NCBI RefSeq assembly: GCF_000224145.3
Contig: NW_004190401.2
Location: forward strand, 1-64,000
Origin: Ciona intestinalis
Lineage: Eukaryota; Chordata; Ascidiacea; Phlebobranchia; Cionidae
DNA: 64,000 bases
Reading direction: 5' to 3'
In this document: piece after piece, positions 22,766 to 47,629 of the stretch
How positions within the stretch are numbered: position 1 is the stretch's first letter
How the letters are laid out: every line of letters starts with the position of its first letter
Program-made: the position numbers and the translations under genes
Notes under the pieces: model-generated
What the model was told of the DNA's origin: nothing
Databases searched by the model: none
What the model saw: the letters and a program-made list of their open reading frames with translations, nothing else

Positions 22766-24055
22766 AGTAGATTTGCCATGTCAAGTGTATTGATGGAGTT
22801 CGGTTAAGCGATGGTGATCGGGTTGCTACCAGTAGGTGTCGCTAGAGTTGTTCCGCTGACGGTATATAGAAGTTGCAGCAATGGGCATGACTACTTATTC
22901 AGTATGCATGTTTCTTATTCTTATTTAGATGGAATATATATATAAAATAACGCGGATAATTAGAATATATATATAAAATAACGCGGATAATTTGTACAAG
23001 TGAATATAAAAAATGCGACATCTTATAAGGGCGTTACTGTGCTAAACTACTAATATGCGTAATACATACATGATACGCGAGTACACTGTATATACAGAAC
23101 ATGTGATTTAAACGGGTCAGCAACGCAAACAAATTTAGCATGTATTGCGTCGTATTTACTCTGATCGATTTGGAATTATACGGGACAAGAAATGTCTCCA
23201 GGTGCATCAACATAGATAGCTCGCAAGTTTCATCCTGATTAAAAAACCAGTGTTGGATTGTCCAAACTATCAGCCATACAAATTGAAAAAAATAATTACC
23301 CACAAAGTAACATGCATGGTAACTCGTAAGCTGGCACGAGGTGTTAAACCCGTGTTATAACGATTGTCGTTTTCCGGCCACGCAAAAATAAAGTAAGCTA
23401 CATTTATCCATGTTTTGTCCATGGACATGAACTTTTCAATGTAGCAAAATTGTCCAAAACTAAACGTCGCACATATTTTATTTTTACATAATAGGGCTAA
23501 TTTAGGTAAATTGTGCTTATTAGAGGCTGATCATCGAAATTTGTTTTATAAAACAACTAACTGATTAAATAAGACACCATATATTCAGTACAAAGTTTTA
23601 TTTTTCAAATAAGTTTGGCACGCATCTAACAAAACGCTAAAGTGCTTAACTATAAAGGCACGAAATGCTATGGAAACTATGTGAATGCTTACAAGAAAAA
23701 CAAAAGGATGAAATAACTTGTTAAAATGTTTTCTTAATTAATCTCTAATTATGAGGTACATGAATAATCATCACACAGGTTGTAACTATTAGTTAAACAT
23801 ATTCTATTTCTTCAGTAACTTTTCCACTGATACTTGACGCAATTCAATAATAACATGAAAAACAGTTTGAAAATCTTTACCTGAAAATTAAACGCGTAAG
23901 CACAACTACATAAATATCTTATAAAACACAATAGATTTCTAATAAAACACAATAGATATCTTATAAAACACAATAGATATCTTATAAAACACAATAGATA
24001 TCTTATAAAACACAAGAAATCTTATGTTTATGAGGCAAGCAACGCAGAGTTGAAC
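22766..24055. other. Intergenic, repeat-bearing
   Basis: Contains a short direct repeat ('atatatataaaataacgcgga' type, twice, about 22930-22990), a reverse family-1 repeat (about 23290-23390) and the minisatellite at 23914-24015. No coding exon was supported. The 3' end of CEP128 lies just beyond on the right. Confidence 0.5.
23914..24015. repeat. 21-bp minisatellite
   Basis: About five units of 'acacaatagatatcttataa' plus one base, just downstream of the CEP128 stop codon and probably in its 3' UTR. Reading through it gives the repetitive peptide CFIRYLL on the minus strand, which is not a gene. Confidence 0.85.
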
Positions 24056-27000
24056 TCATCGATCTTTCTCGGGGTAAACTTTAGGTGAAGAACTTCGGGG
24101 TCGGGATGAATATCTGGGTGAGATAAAGTTGGTTTGTTGTTGTTGAGTAAACTTGCCGCTGGGCAAGACACTAAACGACAATTGCTCCACCCAGTGGTCA
24201 CTAATTGTTTGTTTAATTAATGCATTCTGACTTCGAGTAATCGCTATTTAGTGTCGTGCCCAAGGACACATCAACAGTGGTAGCAGCATTGGGCTTTGAA
24301 CCCCGTATCTTCTGGTTACGGACATTCACCCACCCCTCTTACCCGTGTATTATCGGTGAATCAGATATCGTCACCCTCTTTATGGGTGAGGGGGATCTCC
24401 CCATCTTCAGGGGAATTCCCTCACATCTGGGTTTTCCCCGGTTATCTTCAAGGTCCGCTTGTAGCGAGGTGATGGTGGATTTGTATCTATGATGCAACAA
24501 TGGGATAAGAAACGAACATTAAGACCAACCAGCAGTTTTACATAAGATATATTTTTCGTCTAAAATGACATCATCAGTCCAATATTCTAATTCTAATAAA
24601 CTGAAGAAATCTAAATATTTGCTTACTTATTATATCTCTCTTCAATTCTCTCTCTTTCTTTCTTAGATTCCTGAAAAAGGGAAAAGGTTAAATGAGAGAA
24701 AAAAGAAAAAGGTGAACAGAACAGCATGCAGTGCTACACAAATGTTAATTTCACTAAATCTAAGTAAAAAACATCCAACAAAATGATTTTTAACCTCGGG
24801 GTCAGTATGTCCAACTCTGGAAGAAATTTCGGCCAATAGCGTGTCTTGCCACCTTGATTTGCTCTTATTGGATAAAAACAAACCAATCAAATCACTCGGT
24901 TAGTGGAAGTAAAAATTCAAATTATTTTAATTTGGTGAGAGCTAATTAATTAGAAAATAAACTAAAATCCAACGAAACTTTGTAAAAATCCTTGGTTAAT
25001 TTTGTGAAAAAGTGAATTCAAATTGAATATAAAAGTGAAGCAACCGAGTGCCAGTGGTTCTTAAACTCTAAGACATTATCCACGTGTGTTAATGGTTTGT
25101 AATGTAAATTACAAAATTTTGTAATTATCAGATTATAACACACATAGAAATAACACACCAAACATAGAAATAACATATCACACATAGAAATAACACACCA
25201 AACATAGAAATAACACACCAAACATAGCAAACATAGAAATAACGTACAGTTTCAAGGTCCGTTGTGAGGTTCGTAACTTTATCTTCCAAATCATGGACGA
25301 TCATTCGTGCTTCCTTGTTCTCCAACAGTAAAGCTGGAACAAACAAAAAACTTAAATATAAAAAATTCAAACAAATAATTTTAACTAAAAACATATAATG
25401 TTAACTAAAAACAATTAACTTTAACAAAAAACAAATATTTTTAACTAAAAACAAATAATTTTAACTAAAAACAAATAATTTTAACTAAAAACAAATAATT
25501 TTAACTAAAAACAAATAATTTTAACTGTACATCTAAAATTCTTTTTCCCCGGACACAATATATCCCGATGAGTGATGTTTGTGGCAGATAAAACATTCCA
25601 AACAAAGAAACAAAACCATTAACAATAAAACATAAAACATATAGCTCTGCTCTTACAACTACAGGTATATCATATTCCAAACAAATTATCTTCTCATATT
25701 GATGGAGTCTTGGATTTAAAAGTTTGGGTTTTGTTAAATTCTATTTTGTGCCAAAATATTACCTATTATAAAAATAAATCAATTTTTCACTTCATATAAG
25801 AACATAAAAAGTTTGAAAACATTATAAATATGAGTTTTAACGCAAAGACGGCTATAAACCAATATATGATTTCTATAAACCAATATATGATTTCTATCTT
25901 ACATGTTTTCTCCCGGCTTAATGAGTCCACAAGTTTATTTTGCTGAGTCACTTCACACATGAGTGAACGGCGATCGTCCTCCATCGAACGATACAATTCC
26001 TTCATCTGTTAATATTGTTTCTATTATTTTTATTATATTATTTTTATGAAAAGTGTTGAAGCCAGATAAAAAAAGTTTACAATAAAATCTGAGTTGCAAC
26101 TTTTTAATAAAGGTTATACAGGATTATTTATCAAAACTTAAATTTGACATGAAATAAAATCACATGATGTTTTACAATGTAAGCTGATGTAGCCCATGTT
26201 ATTCAACCTTGAAATTATGTTTACATATAAACAAATTCCAGGTTTATTAAAAAAAACAAACAAGTTCAAATCATGACATCACAACACATATTGTGAAAGG
26301 AATAACTCATTTATGACATCACACACCTGTGTCTTTTGTTTATCCAATTCATGCAAAGCTCGCTCTCGTTGATCCAAACGAAGAAGAATTTCTTTCTTAA
26401 TAACTTCAAGTTTTCTCTGGAAAGTTTGTATAAAATCAAACCAATAACAGAGTTCTAGTTTGTAGAAGCTTTAAGTATTGAACCATGGTGACATTGTATT
26501 CTGTATAATCTTGCAAGCAACATGCAGAACTATCTTAAACCACTATCTAGTACATACGGGAAGACTAGCAATATCTTGACAATCAAAACTGAGGCAAAGG
26601 GTGTCTAGTTATGCTAAAGCTTCTAGGCTCAATGAACAAAAATTTTTTACAAGTCACATACAGCATCTTACACTCCTAATCTACACTACACGCCAAATAA
26701 CGAAACTCTGTATTAAATATTTTCCACCATCTTACACCCCAGCTTACCTCACCCCATACTTTGCCACAAATGCACTACCATCAACCACAAAAGTTTACAT
26801 CTACATACATACAACGGGATCCTTANNNNNNNNNNNNNNNNNNNNNNNNNNNNNNNNNNNNNNNNNNNNNNNNNNNNNNNNNNNNNNNNNNNNNNNNNNN
26901 NNNNNNNNNNNNNNNNNNNNNNNNNNNNNNNNNNNNNNNNNNNNNNNNNNCCCTATGAACCCCCCCCTCTAAGAACACCCACTCACGTTAACCCTATGAA

Positions 27001-30000
27001 CCCCCCCTCCAAGAACACCCTCTCTTCGTCAGCTTTCCTCCCCACCCTCTGAACGGCCTCCATCCTCTCTACCTCCCCCGAGTGGATACGAGAATTCAAA
27101 CCTTGAAGTTCCTTCTTGTGCGTTTCGCGTTCCTGCACAACAACAAATATTTCTTACCACGAAAATTAAAATTTGGAGTTTTTTTTACTGGAAAGAAAGT
27201 GTGGTTTAAAGTTGAATACAGAAGTTTTTAAAAAATCTTGCATCCTGTAAAACAAAGCAGGATAGGTGGGTTAAACATGGGTTTCTCAAACTCTGAAATA
27301 CGTTCAGATATGTCCTAAAACTTTTACTGTAAGTGTTTTCAATTTAACGTACATCAAACTGTTTAATAAAACCTGAACATGTAGTGACAAAAATATCCGC
27401 ATGAAAAGCTTAAGAACATTTAAAGCCAACATTAAACTTACGATTTGCATTTGTTTATGAAGAGCACTAATTTCCATCTGCATGGCATTGGTTTGCTTCC
27501 TCGTCTCATCTTCCAACTTCTCCATCTCAATCCTCACGTTCTTCTCAGATGAAAGATGAGATTCTAACTCAGAGTTGCGGAGTTTTGTCTCCCGGATATC
27601 ACGCTGTGGGGGCGGTGTTAGTATATAGGGGTGGGTGTGTAAGAGTGTGCTTATACATGAGCTTGGATATCGAGTAGAAGATGAAAGGGGGGCAATGAGT
27701 GCCAACAGGCTGATTTAGGCTTAATTTATTTTAGGTGTGAAGTCACAAAAGACTTGGAATGTAGAGCAAAGTTTGACGTACAGTACACCAAAACCCATGG
27801 TGCATCTCACAAAATGTACAGCCTTAGTTCTTGGGTTTATGGATACGACTTGTCAGCTTTGAACTGACATTTTAAACAAACATTGGAGGAATTATTAACA
27901 AGTTCCAAGATTTGGTTGGTGAAATACATTTACATCTGACAAGGATAACTTATAGAGAAACAGCAGTACTATTGCATTGAATAAATACATTATAATACAC
28001 AGACCACAAGCATACCTGTAGCTCAGTTGTTTGCTGTTTAGACAATATAGAGAAACAGCAGTACTATTGCATTGAATAAATACATTATAATACACAGACC
28101 ACAAGCATACCTGTAGCTCAGTTGTTTGCTGTTTAGACAACTCCAACATTGACTTTAATGAATCATTTTCTTCAGTATTTTTTTCCAATTTATGATTTAA
28201 GACTGAGGTTCTGTAAAACATGACACCATGTAAAATTACTTGTCAAAAATACTGATAATGGTGAAAAACTAAACTTATAAAAATGCCTGTGAAAGTAGTG
28301 CAACCAAATCAAGGTTATTGTTTTGTAGACATTAAGTATTGCACTAAAAAAATATGTTTATTATTTTTCATATTGCTCTTTTATTACTAGATTAAAAGAG
28401 GGTTATCATCAAATAAAGAGGGTTACCATCACCACAACTTACTTATCCATTGATTCCCTTAGTCTTGCTTCAAGTTTCTCCGAGTTTTGCATCATTTCCT
28501 GTACGTTACGCATGAGTAATCGCTTCTCCTCATTGGTCTGTTCAAGTTCGTTGTCACGTCGACGTAATTGTTCATCAAGTTCAACTCGTTTGGCCTTCAA
28601 ATACAATACGTGATTAAACAAAATACCCAATCGTATAATGAAGGGTCCATAAATCGTTTTAAACCCATCTCTTGACGATATCAACAAAAACAATGCTTTA
28701 TTTTAAATCAATAAACAGAAAAATTCTTTACAAATGGAAATACTTAAACAGCTGTTCCTGCTTCCCACTAACAAAAACTCCTTAATAAAGGTTGTTGTTA
28801 TTAAACTTACGATCAAATCTTCCATTTCTTTACGAAGATTCTCCGCTTGTTGGAAAGCTGTGATAATATGAACAACTTAATTTACAATATTCAAGAAAGT
28901 GATATTTGTAAGATCTTACTATCACTGCCGCTAATGGTACTGTAGGGTATTCGCATATTATTCAGAGGACTTCATGTTTGATACTGGATGTTTAATGATG
29001 TTACCATTGTGGACTTGTGTTTTCTTGGAAAAGCCACCTCACAGACTTGTTAAAATTATCCATGCAGTAATACATGGGGTGTTAAGTTATGAACAAACTC
29101 CGACTTTCCCCAACACACATGATCCCTGCCATAAACCTTACCCATATATAACAGAACAAACCAATCACTTACCATTATTTGCTTGTGTTTTGCTTCCAAT
29201 TGAATCTTTCACCAATTCTTCATTCTTTGTGTTGAGCTGCTCAATATTTTCACGCAGTCGGTCAATTTCTTTTTCTTGTTTCCGACATTTTGTTTTCCAT
29301 CTTTTTAACATTGTGATGTCAACAATCAAACAAATAGAACAACAGTATATTGATATAATGTATAACCAAAAAACAGTTTATAATTTTTATGTTACCAGTG
29401 GGGTAATGACCCAAATAAAATAGAATACAGTTCAACTGTGCAGCCAAGTACTTTAGTTAGTTGTGTAAATGTTTTATTACTTGTTTACTTGCACTACTAA
29501 ATAGACTCTCAATCCATGTCTTAAACTTAAGTTGCTTTGATTTGATTAGTTTAAAAATCACAACTAGGTTAAGAAAGCATTTTGTCAATAATCATATCAT
29601 TAACTTCCAATCATTGTGATGACATGTTTACAAAATCGTGAATTTTTACCTTTCATATAAAACCATGCATCATATTTTTGCACAACAACTTACTGTCTTA
29701 TCGTATCTTGAGCCGCACTTCTTAATTCTTCTTTTTCTTTCTCGCATTCATTCTTCCCTTCTTCCATTCGTTGAACGTTCTTTGTGTATTTCTCAGCTTC
29801 CCTGGTGTGTGACATCATAGGAACATCATGTGACATCATAATAACATCATGTGACATCATAATAACATTATGTGACATCATAATAACATTATGTGACATC
29901 ATAATAACATCATATGACATCATAATAACAATATGTCGACTATCTCACCATCAAGGCAACTACTTTATATAACACACGGTCCGCACCACTATTACACTAT

Positions 30001-33000
30001 GATTCAAACCACCATCAACAATAAACTTCCGCGTTTACAAACCACCAACCTCGTTTGTTCTTTAACTTTAAGCAAAGCATCTTCAAGTTGGTGACAAACA
30101 CGATCACGGTCTCGTTCCGATTCATCAAAGTCTCGTTGAAGTTCATTCAGTTGGTGAAGAATTCTTGTGTTGGTTTGCTCTTTCTTTTCCAGATCTTTCG
30201 TCAAAACCTTTCAATATAATTTAGGATCAACTTTAATTTCAACGTTGCTGTTGCTAGTTGCTACAAGGCATGCAATAAACGTTCACTAAGTGCAGACAAG
30301 TATATATGTAGATGCCGAACACAGACAGTCACAGCTCACAGGATAATGTATATTCTGCTGGTTTTGCTAAAACAATTGGTATTTTGAAAGACTTTGTACT
30401 AACATACAAATTTAACACAGATTTTATATAAAGCAACAATTGGTTTGCTATGAAACTAACTTGTTATGGAATCAATTTCTATTGTTACAAGATAAACTAC
30501 TTGTTCTAAAATAATGTTCACACAAGCATACATATTATGACATCACACACCTCAATATGATCGGACAAATGCTGTCGTTGTCTTTCACTTTTCTCGAGAT
30601 CTCGTCGCAAATCATCGAGTTGTACGACACCTGCTGACCGCTTGAGGGCAGCACGGAGCTCGTCGATCTCTCCTTCTTGTCTTGTTCGTTCGCGCTCCAT
30701 TCGGTCAGATGCTGGTATAATATTTCTATGGTTATTCACAAACCTTCTGATAAACAAGGGTCTGCAACAGTTTGCCCATTAACCAAAATCAACTAAAACT
30801 GAACAGTTGCATTATTCTAAATTTGGTGATATTTGAAAACAATAAAATCTCTATGGGTAAGGTCCTAGTGCCAGGAATGCCACGAGAGCAGGGATGAAGG
30901 CCATAGTTGGTTCTTTACGCAATTTGATAACAGATATTTGAGTTCGGCTTATAAAAAATAATAAAGTCTGGCGAACTTATTTCCATAACCTAAATAGATG
31001 CAGTTTACGCAATAAAATAAGTCTGCCAAGTTAGCCTTATTAATGCACAACCGGCTTGTGTGTAACTACACCTATACATCCACAACCAACACCAACCTGC
31101 AAGTTTCAGTCGGTCTTGTGCCTCCCTTTCAGTTTGTGCTTTACGCTCAGCTTCTTGTTTCTGGATTTGTTTCTGAAGTTCGCCTCTCTCTTTATCTGAT
31201 CTGTTGATTAAAGCTCGTAACTCACCTGTGAGATAATGTTTAAACATTGTTAGAACTACAACTTTAACCCACTCACTGAAAGAGCTTCCAGGATTTCCAA
31301 CCCCTTAGTGTTTGAGTTGGGCTTATTTTAAACAATACGTCATAGAAATACTATAACAGTCTAAATTAAAAGAAAACAAAAACTGAAACACTTTTTGAAC
31401 ACTTTTTGATAATAGGTCTGTACAAATGTATTATGAAAAAGAACATGTGAAAGCACTGATCAGTATAGTAGCTAGTTTACAACCTTTAACGTAACGTAAC
31501 ATACTGTTGTATCAGTTCTACTGGCTTGCTACAATCACACCACCACATTGAGAAAACTGTTTATGCAAAAAAATGTAGTAAATGTAACTAATTAGGCCTA
31601 GAATGAGGGTTTTTAAACCATAGTAACAGAATACATACAAGCAGTATGTAATGTTCAACTATGATGTAACAATTACCTATCTGACTAATCAAAGCCTCCC
31701 GTCCACCCTCCGATTGCTCCAAACGCCTCCTAGTGGCCTCGAGCTCGTTTTCAACCAGACGTTTCCCCGACTCCATTTGTAACAATCTTGATCTTGATGC
31801 TGAGTCATCTTCGGATGTTCTATTGTGACAAAACAAGATATGGCATCTATGAATATGACTAAACACAATATATATTTATAATATATATATATATATACAT
31901 ATATGGATATATGGGTACACCAGGTAAAAAAGCAACCAACAAACCAAACTATAATTAATAGGGGCAATGGGCGTACTCTAGCTGAAGAGCCATAGCCCCT
32001 GGTCTTGCCACCTCACGCAAATAGAATAAATCCAGATCACAGGAACTGTCCAATCGGGACACTAACATGGGAAAACATAAAATTTCAACCACTTCACTTA
32101 CTTAGATTGACTCCTCCTTAACAAATCTTGCGCAACTTGACTTGCAGCATGCGTTGCATTATTCCGATCAACTTCCAATCCTCGTTCAATTTGTTTCAAT
32201 CTTCGTTCTACGCGCTCCGATGCACTTTCATTCTTCCGTGAATCAGCGAGGTCACGAATCGAACGTTGAGTGTCTTTCTCTGATCTGGAACATCACAATA
32301 ATGTTTGTGTGTAAGCTGCTGTAATATTTATATAGAAGTTGCTGCCATGCTTTTTATGGTCTAGTTAGCTCAAGTGTATACTTCATTTACAACTAAAACT
32401 ACAAAACTTATAAACCAGGTTGATTAAAATAACGTATTTACTTTAATCTTCTTGATATTTCATCGTTTAAATCTTGTTCCATTCGGTTCTGACTCGCTGA
32501 TAAATCTAACAGACGATCCCTTGCCTGTGAACAAACAAACATTATTGTTTAAAGTAATTTTTACACCGCAATATTATTATTACATCACAAAAACACAACT
32601 CACAGTAGAACTGAAGTCTCCATCCCCAAACTTACGAGAACCAACCCCGAGACTGCTTGATGGCCTACGTCGAGCTGAAAGAAGAAACTGAGTAACTAAG
32701 TATCCATAAAAAAATATGCTTAGGCAATTATTGCCATATAAAATGGGGTGAACACATATGTGCAGTTACATTAATACTTCAAGTTCTCTTGTAAGCAAAA
32801 ATTGTTCAAAACCCCTCAATTTTTTCCTCCCATTTTAAAACATATCATAATACTGCGCTGGTAATACTTTCCAGGCTATCCAACCAGTGATGCAGCCGGA
32901 TAAACTGGCACCAATTAGGGGATGTAAATACTAGAACCTCTCCCTAAAATAAATGACTACAATAATCTACCTACACCCATTATACCTGTAGTATCGCTGT

Positions 33001-33707
33001 CATATTCCCTGTTAAGTGAAGCGTCTCTTGACCCGAACCTTGTAGTTGAAGCAGACCTTCTGTTTAGCTCACTTCTCCTCATGCTCCCTGTGTCTCTTGT
33101 AAACGATCGCTTTTCACGAGTATTGCGCAATCGATGAATGGAGCCTTCCAAGTCTTCTTGCAGCTAAAAAAGTTTGGTGGAGTAAAATTGGGTGATGCAA
33201 ACAAACCAACAAAAAAGCGGTTTGTACCAGTGGTAAAATATTGTGATTACACAGTTTAACCATGGACCAAACACGAGACATGGACACATACTAATGGTAA
33301 AAGCTATTTCAGTTTCAAAGTAATAAAAAACTGTGATAAACATAGGATGAAATTGGTGCCATATGACCCCAGACCCCTCTACAGTTATGCATATGATCAT
33401 GCCACAAACTGTTATTTCAACAATATTCCACCTTTGTTAAAGCTGACATGGAATCATCATGGACGTCTTTAAAACTTGAGATTTTTGAATCCACACTTTG
33501 TAAGTTCCTGTTTGCATCTTCCAGGTTATCGGTGATTCTGTCAACGCGCCGCGTCATCATTGCCGGGTCGATAATTGTGACGTGGCGGTTTGTGTTGCGT
33601 AGTATACCACTAGGTGGGGGTGAAGGGAGCCTTCGACGAGAAGCGTAACTTGTGTGGTACGAACTGTCGCTAGATGATGAGTCATAATGCAGCTTGCGAC
33701 TCGGCAT
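24056..33707 (-). CDS. CEP128: CEP128, centriolar subdistal-appendage coiled-coil protein
   Basis: Exons (5'-3'): 33707-33432, 33163-32986, 32674-32604, 32524-32442, 32284-32102, 31819-31677, 31225-31097, 30711-30551, 30207-30050, 29801-29694, 29300-29173, 28857-28811, 28594-28443, 28210-28111, 27603-27442, from 27132 towards the gap, 26416-26327, 26005-25903, 25333-25248, 24863-24795, 24670-24627, 24486-24343, 24113-24056. Phases chain on both sides of the gap. The N-terminal block RVDRITDNLEDANRNLQSVD, ERVERRLKQIERGL, ALKRSAGVVQLDDLRRDLEK and AQDTIRQWKTKCRKQEKEID match the order and spacing of vertebrate CEP128. The rest is continuous coiled coil. In vertebrates CEP128 localises to subdistal appendages of mother centrioles and works with centriolin in ciliary signalling. 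The start at 33707 (MPSRKLHYDSSSS) was preferred over an upstream in-frame ATG at 33740. The end is at TGA 24056-24058, chosen by phase. Confidence 0.88.
24155..24305 (+). repeat. Family-1 repeat tail module in CEP128 last intron
   Basis: Reads 'attgctccacccagtggtca', then 'tcaacagtggtagcagcat' and 'gggctttgaaccccgtatct'. It lies between the last two exons of CEP128. The tail has a tRNA-like TTTGAACCC box, in keeping with a SINE origin. Confidence 0.6.
25137..25242. repeat. 20-bp minisatellite in CEP128 intron
   Basis: About five units of 'acacaccaaacatagaaata' lie right next to the splice donor of the exon ending at 25248. The donor GTACGT is only a few bases from the array. Confidence 0.85.
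25375..25526. repeat. 20-bp minisatellite in CEP128 intron
   Basis: About seven units of 'ttaactaaaaacaaataatt', nearly perfect over the last five. Intronic and non-coding. Confidence 0.9.
26826..26950. other. Assembly gap, 125 N, inside CEP128
   Basis: The gap follows a coding exon that runs towards it from 27132, and the next recognised exon starts at 26416. Compared with vertebrate CEP128, a coiled-coil segment is missing between these, so at least one exon or exon end is probably in the gap. Confidence 0.9.
26951..27032. repeat. Two-unit, about 41-bp C-rich repeat at gap edge
   Basis: 'ccctatgaacccccccctc' and 'aagaacaccc' are repeated twice at the edge of the gap. Read on the minus strand it overlaps the end of a CEP128 exon (…KADEERVFLEGG), so it is unclear where coding stops. 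The tandem array probably caused the assembly break. Confidence 0.7.
27951..28140. repeat. 95-bp tandem duplication across a CEP128 exon end
   Basis: Two almost perfect 95-bp copies, 27951-28045 and 28046-28140. The right copy contains the real 3' end of the exon 28210-28111 (…SKQQTTELQ) and its GTATGC donor. The left copy repeats the exon end and donor inside the intron. Use of the distal donor would add 95 nt and shift the frame. Confidence 0.85.
29809..29937. repeat. 21-bp minisatellite in CEP128 intron
   Basis: About six units of 'tgtgacatcataataacat' plus two bases, directly upstream of the acceptor of the exon starting at 29801 in the gene's direction. Spurious open frames on both strands arise from it. 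Confidence 0.88.
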
Positions 33708-36355
33708 TTTGATAATATAACAGCCAAATATATGTCTCACAACAACCTATACTAAGCCTACACTTAACATTTGTCCTGGAAATGTGGTTAGTACTCTAGC
33801 AGTTGGTAAAACAAAAAACATTGGGGGCACATCATACAATGACACAAGTTTTCTTTAGTAGTTTTTAAACGTAGTGCGTTTTTAATAACTAGTTACATTA
33901 ATGGTTACTGGTTTGGAGAAATTATGATTAATTGTTTTGCCCAAAGATACAAGAACAGTGAATCGTTGAACCTGAAACTCAGTTCTCTTTGATTTTAAAG
34001 CAGGCACTAAAACCAAACACCCATGCCGCCTGTTCTTGCTTTTACTTTGCTTTCAACCATATATATAAGTTATGTATCTAACCTAGTTACAACCACCCAA
34101 TGTAATCTGTTACAACGTAAATTGCCTAAACCGACTCACACATTGGACACTTGTCACACTTCTAAAGTTCTAAGTAAACGATCACCATACGTTGTTGTTA
34201 AATGAATATAAATAACTTTCTATGTAACCACATATTCTCAGTGTTGTTTATTTCCTACTACACAACAACTACGCCGTAATTATCAGAAGCCTAATTAGTA
34301 AGTTACATTATTTACGAATACAAAACTTTTACTCAGTTTGAAACCACCGCTGTTTTGTTTTCAACCAACTGCAGAAACTACACACGGGGTGTCGAAATTT
34401 CTTCTATTTTATATTAAAAAGACAAAAAAAAACAACAAAAGTCCGCCTGTATTTAAGCATTCAATATTAATATTTAAATTATTATTTTTAAAAAACCTAT
34501 AATTTTTTCTCAATAAACCAATTCATAATCAGTAACAAATTTAAGAACGCCGTATAACTTAGCACGATATGGTCTATTGGTTTCGGTTTTTGGGCACGTA
34601 ATTTAATCTTGATCACATGTTTACATCATGGTATTGTAGCGGTTGATGTGGGAAAGCAGTAGATTAATCTTTAATTTAATGTCATTACAAAATATACTGA
34701 AGTCTCAAGATCGAGTGTGTGCAACTAACGTCCTTCTAATAACCGTTTTTCCGTGTACAACATTCTGGCAATCGTACAAATTTTACGTCTTCTTTGTGTA
34801 GGCTCAAAAGGAGACAATTACAGTATCATCAAAGCGTAGATAAAACACTCCCGATTCTTTTTATGTCCGTTTTCTAAATTTGTACTGACGTTGTATGCCC
34901 CAGGGTCAAATTATCTGGGCGTTTTACTATCTTTTTACTGTGTGTTTTTGTTATAAAATAGTTGCCCAAATATTGGACACTACGCATTTGGACTAAACTT
35001 TTGGTGAACGTTTTCTCGTGGCCTGTTTTCAGTCATCGTTGTTCGTCAATAAACGAGTCAAAAACCGTTGAGCGGGTGGTTTGTTTTTACTGCTGCGTCT
35101 AAGCAACCGAAAAGTAAGTTCACGGCGTCAACTATCAACCAAAGAAGGATCAACTACGCACGGAGTCAACGTCAATGAGCCAATCACCATACATTTTACG
35201 CCGCCCCCAACAGTATTAACATATGTATGTATGTAACTTACTTTATCCTCGCGTGGCCGGAATACGACAGTCGTTATAACACCGGGTTNNNNNNNNNNNN
35301 NNNNNNNNNNNNNNNNNNNNNNNNNNNNNNNNNNNNNNAACTTTTACTCAGTTTGAACCACCGCTGTTTTGTTTTCAACCAACTGCAGAAACTACACACG
35401 GGGTGTCGAAATTTCTTCTACTTTGTAATAACTAACCAAAAAAATGACAAAATTAATTTTAATTCGGCCTGTCTTTAGGCATTAAATATTAATATTTAAA
35501 TTAATATTTTTAAAAAACCGACATTTTTTTCTCAATAAACCAATTCATAAACAGTAACAAATTTAAGAACGCCGTATAACTTAGCACGATGTGGTCTATT
35601 GGTTTCGGTTTTTGGGCACGTAATTTAATCTTGATCACATGTTTACATCATGGTATTAACATAGTAGTTTACCTACTTCATTTCCCAAAAGTACGAAAAC
35701 GTTTGGATTCTAATTTTTGTAATAATTATGGGAGTAAAATTTAACATCACAAATTAAATGTTTGACACGTATTTCTTTTTACCACCTTTAAAACAAAGCC
35801 TGGGAAAATTAAACAGTAATATCAAAATCAGAGTCTCTGATCAAAACTATTTGCTAATTTGGGTATGTACTTATTTCTGAAAGGTTTCAGATTACTCGCA
35901 TTCCGACAGATGCCCATTGGTTTGAAAATACACGAATATCAATAAAAACGGGAACATATTGAGATATAAATGTAAATACAAACATTATTTAGCAAATTTG
36001 TATGGTTTTGCTGTGTAAGGATTTAAACTGAGCCTTGTTACACATAAAAGGCACCTGTATACTGTTAATCCTTGATATTGTACAAGATATTTGGGGAAAA
36101 AAGCTACTTTGGCCTGAATCCCAGGTATCATCGCGTAGGACCCCACCCATATAGAAAAAAGGAAATAGAATGATAATTTACACGATGCTGGGTTTATAGT
36201 TCCAGCCCCAACATCCATAATGAATTTACATTAGAAGAACTACCTGATATAACGCAAAGTGTATAAACAAAGTAACACAGTAAAATGTAAAAAGTGCTAA
36301 AGATTCCAAGTACAAGATGAAGTATTGCAAAGATTTGTGGAATATGTGACAATAA
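33708..36355. other. Intergenic between CEP128 start and ATPase copy A end
   Basis: Probably contains the CEP128 promoter (right of 33707) and the 3' UTR of ATPase copy A (left of 36356). It includes a duplicated block around a 50-N gap (34323-34636 and 35339-35657) and a family-2 repeat (about 36060-36160, minus). No other coding exon was supported; the open frames at 34023-34205 and 35985-36218 are repeat or chance. Confidence 0.5.
34323..35657. repeat. Duplicated flanks around a 50-N gap
   Basis: 34323-34636 and 35339-35657 are near-identical, starting with 'aacttttactcagtttgaa' and ending with 'tttacatcatggtatt'. They differ by small indels and substitutions. The N run is at 35289-35338. 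The pattern points to two haplotypes placed in tandem. Confidence 0.85.

Positions 36356-47629
<11,274 letters not shown>

Noticed and set aside
23812-24015. Repetitive CFIRYLL frame on the minus strand
   Set aside because: It is the translation of a 21-bp minisatellite beyond the CEP128 stop codon.
24028-24113. Alternative CEP128 C-terminus ending FNSALLAS
   Set aside because: It reads well but is out of phase with the only donor of the preceding exon at 24343; the in-phase frame stops at 24056.
24256-24492. Plus-strand frame starting MPKDTSTVVAALGFEP
   Set aside because: Its first part is the tail of a SINE-like repeat, and the rest is antisense to a CEP128 exon.
29690-29923. Frame with repeated MMSHDVI
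   Set aside because: The first part is a translated 21-bp minisatellite in an intron; only the end is a CEP128 exon.
24056-33707. Rootletin (CROCC) as identity of the coiled-coil gene
   Set aside because: General coiled-coil likeness only. The block order, including the TIRQWK stretch and ERVERRL, matches CEP128 much better.
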